Part shown: in pieces, positions 32,032-39,603 of the stretch
Layout: each line of letters starts with the position of its first letter
Position numbering within the stretch: position 1 is the stretch's first letter
Source of the DNA: Protostelium mycophagum
Taxonomy: Eukaryota > Evosea > Variosea > Protosteliida > Protosteliaceae
DNA: 39,603 bases
Direction: 5' to 3'
NCBI GenBank assembly: GCA_002081555.1
Contig: MZNV01001533.1
Span: 1 to 39,603 of the forward strand
The notes under the pieces: generated by a model
Databases searched by the model: none
What the model saw: the letters and a program-made list of their open reading frames with translations, nothing else
Told to the model about the DNA's origin: nothing
Made by a program: the position numbers and the translations under genes

Positions 32032-33664
32032 TTATCCTTCCATTGTCCTTCTAACACACTGGGTGACCTTTCGTTTGTATTCTTGCTTTGGTCCATCCTC
32101 TTTGCTAAAATATTGCTCTGCTGCTTGTAGGTTTACCCACGTCGCTGAGCTCGAGTTCGGCTCACTGACCAGCAGTTTCTATCAAAAAGGTCAATATCGC
32201 TCACTGCACATACACCACTCACCCGTAATGCGTACAGTATCGGCATAACGGGCTCTTTAGCGTTAGGAGGCACAACAAAATAAGGGTAACCATCCTTGGT
32301 GACTGTTCACATGAGCACTCTTCATATATCAATTGTACAAGAATGCAAAACTCACTGTTCGGATGCCATATATCACATAAGAATTTGACTCTGGGTGGGT
32401 TATCCTTGTCATTGAAGACAATCTCCACATTATATATCCCTCCCTCCCAAGGAGAGTCTTGAGGTCCGAATATAGTAGCGTTCCATAGGTATATATTGTC
32501 ATCACTTACAGGACCAGCACTCACCCCTTCTAAATTATTTCCTCCTCTCTTCATAAAATCATTCTCTTCTATTAGTCTGTAATATTTCCAGCCGCTCTCA
32601 GCTTTGGTCAGCTCTACTCCTATTTTAGTTGATGCCTTCAAGTGGATTTATACCGTGTCCTCTCTCCCTCCATAGTTGACTTTCCCTCTCCAATTTTCCT
32701 TTGATTTCATTTAATCTGGTTATGATGGAGGCATAATTATATTGTCCAGAACATCCATTCTCTGGGTACTGAAGATACTTTATTTCGGGTATTCAATTCA
32801 ATCCTACCTCAAAAGCCATCATGGAAAATTTAGTCCCATCTTTGGATGTTTCGTCCTGTGCACGCTTAAGGTATATGTGGTAGTAGAGTAAGAAGTGGTT
32901 CTTCATGATCTCGCCAAAGTCTGCGTCTTTTTAAATTATTATTTTTGTTAAAATAGTTACATGAGTATTTGTTGCTGGATATGTACTCCTCAAGAACACC
33001 ACAGACACAAATTCTGAGAGATTCGTGTTTTATCTTCTCGCTGTATGCCACGACCTTGTTTAGTGAGCAGACGGTCTTTATTCTGCTCACCTCTTCTGGT
33101 TTCTCGCAATTTGAACCCGTCTCCTCATAACCAGGCTCATTGTGGTACGGTTTGGTGGTCATGATCAGACTTTGTATCGCTCGAAGTACATAATGGATAG
33201 AATAAGTTGATCTCCATTCATCAGCAGACTCCCCAGACCATGTGCCCAATATGGATAAGCAAACTTTTCCAGTCGCATACAAATTAGGATTGAGCCTTAT
33301 CCTGCTATGATCTGTTGTCTCTCTGCGTTATAATCATCTTCTCATTGCATATCCGTAACTCACATGGAAACCTTTGGTGGCTTATTTGGGTATGTATTGG
33401 GAAATCTAAGATCTGTCTCTGATCAGCCACATCCAAAATTCGATCGTACCAAAACGAAAGAAACCAAATTCATATGGAGTATCTGGCGGTCCCACGATCA
33501 AGGCCTCTGCGTGATCAATTTCGTCTCCAATTGGTCTGCAAAATCTGGTGATGTGAGTCATTGTTTTTGAATGAAATGGATCACATGGGTGGTGTGGATA
33601 CATCTGCTATCGAATTGATCTCTCTCAGATCTTTAGTAATCCGGGAAGACGCTGTATTGGACAT
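32032..33664 (-). CDS. UBE2Z-like ubiquitin-conjugating enzyme fused to a cysteine-less E2-like domain
   Basis: ATG 33664 gives SRITKDLREINSIADVSTPP. Short introns join this to IGDEIDHAEALIVGPPDTPY, then FPNTYPNKPPKVSM, then NPNLYATGKVCLSILGTWSG with the active-site Cys. YHNEPGYEETG and KHESLRICVCGVLEEYISS follow, all typical of UBE2Z/USE1. SGQYNYASIITRLNEIKGKL matches its C-terminal helix. A 34 nt GT-AG intron (32620-32653) then joins in frame to GVELTKAESGWKYYRLIEEN. A second E2 fold follows: EGVSAGPVSDDNIYLWNATI, GPQDSPWEGGIYNVEIVF, WHPNITKDGYPYFVVPP, LRKLLVSEPNSSSATW and KRKVTQCVRRTMEG, stop 32034-32032. The usual Cys after HPN is missing, so the second domain resembles a UEV. The second domain has no ATG of its own before its conserved start. 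Retaining the 34 nt intron would end the protein at 32625, leaving UBE2Z alone. UBE2Z charges ubiquitin or FAT10 from UBA6. Confidence 0.88.
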
Positions 33665-34240
33665 TGTTAAGTCGACCAACTTGTCGGATATTACTGATAC
33701 TGCGAACTGCTGTTTCTTGTTTGTGATGTCGGGAAACCTCAATTTCGAAAAGGCTTCAAACTCGCAGCCACCCCTGAAATTTTATCCTCCACACTAAGAG
33801 AATAAATTATGATTTCTCTTTGTGCTTCTCTATCTCTTTGTCCTTATTTTGTCGGAACTCAACAGGGTGCGATTGTCATCTGAATTTCTCTGTAACAATG
33901 TTGGGCACGAGTCAAATGCTTCAGTTCCTTCTATTGTTATCTTATTTATTCAATTGTATTTGTGTGCTGCGGGGATAGAAAATACAAAATAAATAAATTA
34001 AAGATAACCCGAATTTTTCGAAAATTTTTCTTCTACAATTGTCGTTTATGATATCATCCAGGTTTGCAACACCGGATTGAGGTTGCATCGTTCTGCGGAT
34101 TTAGACAGCACCCATCTCGATCATATCATTCCAAGGTAAGAGAGTATTATTGTTTTAGAGGCAGCCCAATCATCCATCTATAATCTTGATGTTGGACGTG
34201 TGGATGAAATCTGTGATGAACATGTAATGATGATCAAAAG
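33665..34240. promoter_or_regulatory. divergent promoter region UBE2Z / eL32
   Basis: 576 bp with no supported coding region. A plus-strand open frame ending at 33797 is antisense to the UBE2Z start and lacks any family pattern. A GTAAGA at about 34137 and an AG at 34240, directly before the eL32 ATG, could mark a 5' UTR intron of the ribosomal gene, a common arrangement. Confidence 0.45.
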
Positions 34241-34781
34241 ATGCCCACCCCTGTCAATAGAACAAAGAAGGTCAAGAAAGTCGTCCACAAGTTCAGACGC
34301 TTTCAATCCGACCGCTTCATGCGTGTCGGGGTAAGTCTGTCCAGAATTTTCTTAGGTTTATGTTTTTAGCATTCTAAAAACCCCTAATGCTTGATTCTGC
34401 GTTTTTCATTTATGTTTTACATCTTCGTTAGATTGTAATATTATTTTGTAGGAAGCCTGGAGAAAGCCCCGTGGAATTGACAACAGAGTCAGAAGGAAGT
34501 ACAAGGGTGCCAAGTTGATGCCCAACGTTGGTTACAGAGGAGCCCGTGCAACCAGACACCAATTGCCCTCCGGATTCTTGAAGTTCACCGTCCACAACGT
34601 CAAGGAGCTCGAAATCCTTCTTGTGCACAACAGAAAGTACGCCGCTGAGATCGGTGCCTCCGTTGGTCTCCGCACCCGCAAGGCCATCATCGAGAGAGCT
34701 CTGCAACTCGACGTTAAGGTCACCAACGCCAACGCCAGACTGAGAAGCGAGGAGGCTGGACGCACTGTCACCACCGCCTAA
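34241..34781 (+). CDS. RPL32: large-subunit ribosomal protein eL32
   Basis: Part of the 60S ribosome. Exon 1 (34241-34330) reads [20 protein letters not shown] and MRVG. A 121 nt intron (34331-34451, GTAAGT...TGTAG) follows. Exon 2 reads [19 protein letters not shown], then [20 protein letters not shown], then [20 protein letters not shown], the full eL32 pattern. Its length of about 139 residues is normal. Exon 2 uses C-ending codons (CTC, GTC, ACC) much more than its neighbours, as expected of a highly expressed gene. Stop TAA 34779-34781. Confidence 0.98.
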
Positions 34782-34969
34782 AGTAGTTTGAATTGAGATG
34801 AGAACGCTGCAGATCATTCATTATTTTCATAATTATTTGATAATCTTTTTGTTTGCGTGAACCTCACACCATTGTATTTGTATTCGTTTGATATTTCTGA
34901 ATGAGTTTAATGATTCAGCACGGTCTTTTATCGTGTATCATCATTTATTGTTTGTCCAAGAGTTTCGTT

Positions 34970-35227
34970 CTAGGATGATTGGACCTCCTTCCCAGGATGT
35001 CTGAATGAGTTTAATGATTCGATCAACCTTAAATAGATAAATGATTCGTACTTCGCCTCGTAATGTTCCTGCAGTTGCTTTTCGCTCGTTAATGGAGTTT
35101 TGCAAATGCCACATTGGGCTTTGAATGCCGCAGCACGGGAAGCGATTTGAGACCCGCCTTTGGCGTCTTTTGCTTTCTTTTCTGCGTTCTTTTGTTGGGC
35201 TTGAACCTTTTGGTGTCCACGGGTCAT
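34970..35227 (-). CDS. ZNF706: ZNF706-like small zinc-finger protein
   Basis: ATG 35227 begins MTRGHQKVQAQQKNAEKKAK, matching the ARGQQK-IQSQQKNAKK start of ZNF706. QCGICKTPLTSEKQLQEHYE carries a Cys-x2-Cys and the first His. A 51 nt intron then joins EAK to HPGKEVQSS, which restores the second His and the family's AKHP ending. Stop 34972-34970. About 69 residues, normal for the family. Its function is poorly defined; in animals it represses pluripotency genes. It shares a divergent promoter of about 118 bp with the kinesin gene. Confidence 0.9.
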   Translation of the reverse strand: MTRGHQKVQAQQKNAEKKAKDAKGGSQIASRAAAFKAQCGICKTPLTSEKQLQEHYEAKYESFIYLRLIESLNSFRHPGKEVQSS

Positions 35228-35345
35228 TCTCTGATGTTGAATTCGATCTGCAAAACCAAACAGAGAGGGGCATTGTAGTTTGAGCAACCTTTCGGTTAAC
35301 GCGATTTTTGGCGCCAAATTCAAATTATCAACAACACCATCTCAG

Positions 35346-38300
35346 ATGGCCAGCCGGATAGAACTCGAGAGAGTGAGAGTTCTCGTCAGACTGTTGCCGA
35401 ACCCAAGACCATCCATCGTAGAGTGTGGGTCAGAGCAGGAGATCATCATTAATTGCCCTATTGGACAAGAGAAAACAGTTAGATACCCATCTACTCCTGC
35501 ATCTAAAGGCCAAACAAACAGGCGTTGCAAGATTAAACATGATGTCAGCGAGGATGCTTCAACCGCTCAACATTTCTTCGTGGATCGTGTGTTCCCTGCC
35601 GATGTATCACAAAAGATAGTATATGCACAAGTAGAAGACTTGGTAAATTCATCTCTGGAAGGCTATAATTCTACAATTCTGTCATACGGGTAAGAAGGTT
35701 TTATTTTGTGTGAGTTGTCACTGAGCAGATGATAGAGCTAGAAGAACGGGCAAGACATTCACGATGACTGGTACAAATAAAGAACCCGGTATTGTCCTTC
35801 GGACTATCCATAGAATCTTCGACAGGATTGGAAAAGATGCAGAGCACCTTTATTCTGTGAAGATCACGTAAGCTGCTCGCAGATTTTACGACAATACAAT
35901 CATATTTACACCCTTCTGATTCTAACAGATATGTACACCTCCAAGAGGACCAATTTGTTGATCTACTCTCCGGAGATAGTACGTCTTACCGCCTTTTCTC
36001 TTCTTATTCTTGCAGATGGATCCACAAGAATTACTGTCATCGTCGATAAAGAGAGAGGAGCCCTCTTAAAGGGACGAGAGGACCTGACTGTTGTGGTGAA
36101 AAGTGCGAACGACGCCCGTCAGTTGATCGAAAGAGGCAACACGAAGAGAGTCAGCTTAAAAGAAGGACACACCATCCTCACTATACAAATAGAATCGCAG
36201 TCTCGGAATCAACAGAAGAGTAATTACAGTAAAATACAATTGTTTGACCTCGCTGCTCCCTCCCAAACACAAGGTAGGATTTCCAATTCTTTGATCACTG
36301 ACTTTGAGTAGAAGAACAAGACGAGTCTTTGAGGGGTTTAGAGAGTGCGCTAGTCACCTTGAGCAGCAGAACTTTTAGCGGAGAGATAGACATAGAATCG
36401 ACCCCACTGACAGCGTTATTGAGAGAGAGTTTAGGGGGAAACAGCCGTACATGTTTTGTCGTACACATCGACCCCATAGAGGAGCACTACAACGACACAC
36501 TTCGGAGTTTATTTTACACTCGCCGCATGTACAATATGAGTAATAGAATAGAGAGAACATCCGATAGCAAGACACCCGACGTCATGCCTCTATATTTGGA
36601 ACTTGAACATGTCAGACGCAATAATATCAAGCTGATGAAAGACGTACAAAAAATGAGGACAAGGCTAGAAGAGGCCGAAAGAGAGAGGGAGATGATAATC
36701 GAAGGTGCAGAAGAACAAAAACAAGAATACGAACAACAAATCGAGCAAGCACAAGAGAAATATGACGAGATCTTATCTCAAGGACAGATGAAGCTCTGTG
36801 AGCTGCAAATATTGTGCTCTGCAGAGGAGGCCACAACGGAGAAATTGAAAAAAGAAGTCGACAGAGCCAAGAATAAGATAGTGAGATTATCTGCCACACA
36901 ACAACACTCTGACGTGAGTTGAAAACTTTTCAAACTGTCAGATTTTGACTTGACGATAGGAAAGGGTAACAGAACTGGGGCAAATATTAGATTCACTTCA
37001 TCAGGAGAAGAAAGATTATGAGATACAAATTCAAGATCTCAAATCGCAGTTAAAGACAATCTCTCAAAAGGAAAAAGAACAAGAATCCTCCTTGCAAAAG
37101 GTGAGTTAGTTGTATAGAAGAATGAGCTAAGATGGTAGGTGTCATCTGAGAGGGATCAATTACTCTCTGAGAAGGAGAGTAAGGACAAGGACTTGGGGAG
37201 AAGAGGAGAGCAGATGGGAGAGATGCAGCAAAACATAGACACTTTGTCCTCACAACTTCAACAGTCTCTCGCGGAGGTGGGGATCTTTCTGTAGTTATCT
37301 TCGATAGGGATCTGGATGATTAAATAGAGTGGGAAAGTGAAATAAAAGTAGGTAGAGAAGGAAAGGAAAGAGAGGGAGAAGATGAACAAGTCATATCAGA
37401 AGGAGAGGATAAGACAGCAGAAGGAGATGGAAGAATTACAACAGCGAGAAGAGTCCCTCCAAAAAGAAATACGAGGAGGGACGGACAAACAGACGGAATG
37501 GGAGAAGAGAGTAGATATTTACAACAAGAAGATGGTCATTAAGGACAAAGAGATAGAGAAGCACAAAGAGAAATCTAAGGTGTACAAATCAGAACTCATT
37601 ACCCTCCGGGAGAAATATGAAGAGATGAAGAATGTGGCGGAAGAAAACGTGAGCAGAGATGAGAAGATGCAGACCGAACTCACAAAAATGCAAAAATACA
37701 AAAAAGAGCTGGGGGCATCAAAAGATAAATCGGAAAACTTGAAGAAAGAGGTGGAGAAATGGAAAGAGGAAGTGGAGAGGTTGAAAAAGGAATTGGAATC
37801 ATCTAGAGAGGAGATGGAGGAATGCAAGAGCAAATTAACAGAGGCTGAAAAACTCGCGACGAGAGCTTCCCAGCACAAAGCGAAGGCTGAGAGTTGCAAA
37901 ATGGAGTTGGAGAATTTGAAGAGGTCAAATCAAGAGGGAGAAGACAAGCTTGAGGAGCTAAAGGACAAGGTGAGTAGCTTTATATATCACTCACATGAAA
38001 AGGAGATGAGATGAGATTTGATAGAGATTAATGAAATGACAGTACGAAGAGTTGGAGAGAGTATCACAAAATAAATCTCCGCAGTCAAGAGTGGATAAGG
38101 CAAAGATCACACGGTGCGAAGAGAAGATCAAGCAACTAAATCTGGTCATAGAAAAGATGAAAAACGAAGCGGAGGACAAGAAGAGAGAGATGGAGGAGAT
38201 GGAAGAGAGGGCGGTAGATCAACAAGTACCAAAGAGGAGCAGGGCTCAGGAAGATGTTGTGGAGGAGAAGGGAACCGAAGAAATGGCGGAAGAAAAGACA

Positions 38301-39062
38301 AAGAGCAGTGCCAAGAAGACCACCCTCGAAAAAGACAAAGAGGTCGCAGAAGACAAACCAAAGAGGGGCAGGCGCAAAAAAGCCGTTGTAGAGGAGCAGG
38401 AAATTGAAGACACAGAAGAAAAGCCGAAGCGGAGAGAGACAAAGAAAGCAATTGAAGAATTTTATGTTGAAGAACAAAATGTAAAGAGAGGAAAGACACA
38501 GAAATCCGTTGATCAAGTTGTTACCAAAGAGAACTCGAAGAAAAACACCAAAAAAATCGTTGAAGAGGAGGAGGAACAAATTGCAGAGGAAACATCGAAG
38601 CGAGGAAGGAGTAAGAAGGATGAAGGGTCCAAGAGAAAGAGAAGTGAGTGAAAAGGAGATATCGTCAGACGTACTTAATCAAATAGAGACACAGGGGAGA
38701 GAGGAAATATCACAAGAATCCACAAAGAAGAGAAAATCGTCCAAAAAATCGGGGGGGAGCGATGCGACAGAAATAACAGAGGTAAGCGCGACGAAAGAAG
38801 GGAGAAAAGCCGATAGAGAAGAGAAAGAGAATGAGAATCCCTCCAATAAGAGAAAGAGCGGAAGTGTAGAGAAGGAATTAAACAAGACAATGACAGAGGA
38901 GGTCGACATGGAAATCACGAAATCGTCCAAGGTATTCTATTTTTTACGATTTTGAATAAAATGGGAGTGTCTGAGATTCACCCACAACAGGCAGACAAAA
39001 TAAAGAGTGGAAGGAGATTATTCACTGGCAGCGAGAACGATCTCTTGGCTGCATATCCTTAA
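35346..39062 (+). CDS. divergent kinesin with long coiled-coil and basic repeat tail
   Basis: ATG 35346 gives ASRIELERVRVLVRLLPNPR. Motor landmarks: HFFVDRVFPADVSQKIVYAQ, then GYNSTILSYG, which splices to ARRTGKTFTMTG (P-loop GARRTGKT, about 35740). VHLQEDQFVDLLSGD follows. Switch I appears only as RVSLKEGHTILTI where kinesins have NxxSSRSH. Switch II appears as LFDLAAPSQTQG where kinesins have DLAGSE. Neck-linker-like TLRSLFYTRRMYNMSNRIER follows. From about 36590 to 38200 the chain is almost unbroken coiled coil, so it should dimerise. The tail (about 38210-38940) is made of Lys/Glu-rich repeats such as KPKRGRRKKAVVEEQEIED. A 25 nt intron (about 38655-38679) is needed to keep frame there. 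It ends SGRRLFTGSENDLLAAYP, TAA 39060-39062. P-loop kept but both switches altered, so motility is doubtful. Confidence 0.88.
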
Positions 39063-39502
39063 TCCTAGTGACACGAGCACCTATATAGAGGATAAAAAAT
39101 GTTATATGTGTACATAATATGGCGGAAAGGTTGTGAAGAAAAATAGACATGTAACAAACAGTTTTTGACGGTGACTTGGCGACCAATTAGAAACTTTAAT
39201 CCGACTTCGCGTTTTTAAGGCGTTTTGGCGTATTCGAGAAATTTTTGACTTTTTGCGGTATTTAAGGCGTATTTGCGTATTTGTGCGGTCTTTAACGAGC
39301 ATTTGTAGATACATATGTCGAAATTCTAGGACACGATTCACGTGCGTCATCCACACATGGTTGACATCATGCAAGATCCGCATCAAGCCCTCAGAACGAG
39401 ACAGGTTGCTCTCACATCATCACATGTACTGGACGATCGCTAGCAGAAAGAAGTGAAAAAAAGTGGAAAAAAGTGGATCCTCATGTTTTGTGTTGAAAAA
39501 AA
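39063..39502. other. spacer with degenerate TTTAAGGCG repeats
   Basis: After the kinesin stop, 39205-39305 contains several near-copies of TTTAAGGCGT and TTTGCGTATT. Further on is an open stretch from ATG 39359 that stops after about 28 codons. It could be the 5' leader or a first exon of the gene starting at 39503; I see no proof. Confidence 0.4.
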
Positions 39503-39603
39503 ATGGGAAAGAAAATGTCCATTCTTTTTGATTCTCAGAATCCATTTGGTGTCTGTACTGGACTTTTTCAAGGTTATGGAATGGTTTCAGTCGGATCTCT
39601 TCT
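39503..39603 (+). CDS. 5' end of an unidentified gene (runs off window)
   Basis: ATG 39503 opens MGKKMSILFDSQNPFGVC, then TGLFQGYGMVSVGSL to the edge. The text is clean and compositionally coding, rich in Gly and hydrophobics, but too short to name. It may be the start of a membrane protein. Confidence 0.5.
   Translation, partial: MGKKMSILFDSQNPFGVCTGLFQGYGMVSVGSL

Noticed and set aside
33561-33797. 78-codon plus-strand open frame
   Set aside because: Overlaps the UBE2Z first exon on the other strand, which has a clear E2 start; no family match.
38136-38579. 147-codon minus-strand open frame rich in Leu and Phe
   Set aside because: Antisense shadow of the Lys/Glu-rich kinesin tail; its composition is what the reverse complement of GAA/AAG codons gives.

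Overview
This 39.6 kb window is compact nuclear DNA from a microbial eukaryote using the standard genetic code. Genes lie on both strands, usually a few hundred bases apart, and are split by many GT-AG introns. Most introns are 25-60 nt; a few reach 100-200 nt. The set includes eL32, ZMAT2/Snu23, BCS1, lipin, UBE2Z, ataxin-10, FAM135, ZNF706, a class II histone deacetylase, a kinesin, a receptor-type class III cyclase and a Zn2Cys6-plus-PAS transcription factor. That mix points to an amoebozoan or an early-branching opisthokont. This is inferred from gene content; no rRNA or tRNA gene was seen that would settle it.

Layout. 1-306: 5' part of an F-box gene (-), running off the left edge. About 785-1210: a decayed integrase fragment. 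1372-5007: two minus-strand genes, a class II HDAC and, upstream of it, an APLF/PNKP-like FHA protein. 5368-7344: a plus-strand gene of unknown family that appears to hold two related modules. 7448-10173: ataxin-10. 10396-13062: membrane-anchored adenylate/guanylate cyclase. 13496-16429: FAM135-type lipase-like protein (-). 16871-21465: low-complexity, ankyrin and double-BTB protein. 21674-25562: lipin. 26502-27419: ZMAT2, meeting BCS1 (-, 27444-29250) tail to tail with 24 bp between stops. 29292-30630: repeat-rich spacer. 30632-31957: Zn2Cys6/PAS factor. 32032-33664: UBE2Z-like E2, apparently fused to a cysteine-less second E2 fold (-). 34241-34781: eL32. 34970-35227: ZNF706 (-). 35346-39062: a divergent kinesin with a long charged tail. 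39503 onward: start of another gene.

The genes do not form one pathway; they are ordinary housekeeping, signalling and chromatin genes. The most unusual signal is a dispersed element of about 110-140 bp. It occurs four times (5015-5125, 26360-26500, 29292-29407 reversed, 30178-30300), each time shortly upstream of a gene and in that gene's orientation. All four share a core (GTTGTAGATAAGTGCAC, then CTCTTTTT and TATG). Also notable are a two-copy MITE-like element inside introns, the E2/pseudo-E2 fusion, a kinesin whose switch motifs are degraded, and introns down to about 25-36 nt, one of which splits the Walker A motif of BCS1. Exon boundaries were read by eye from GT-AG sites and reading frame, so gene ends are firmer than internal junctions.
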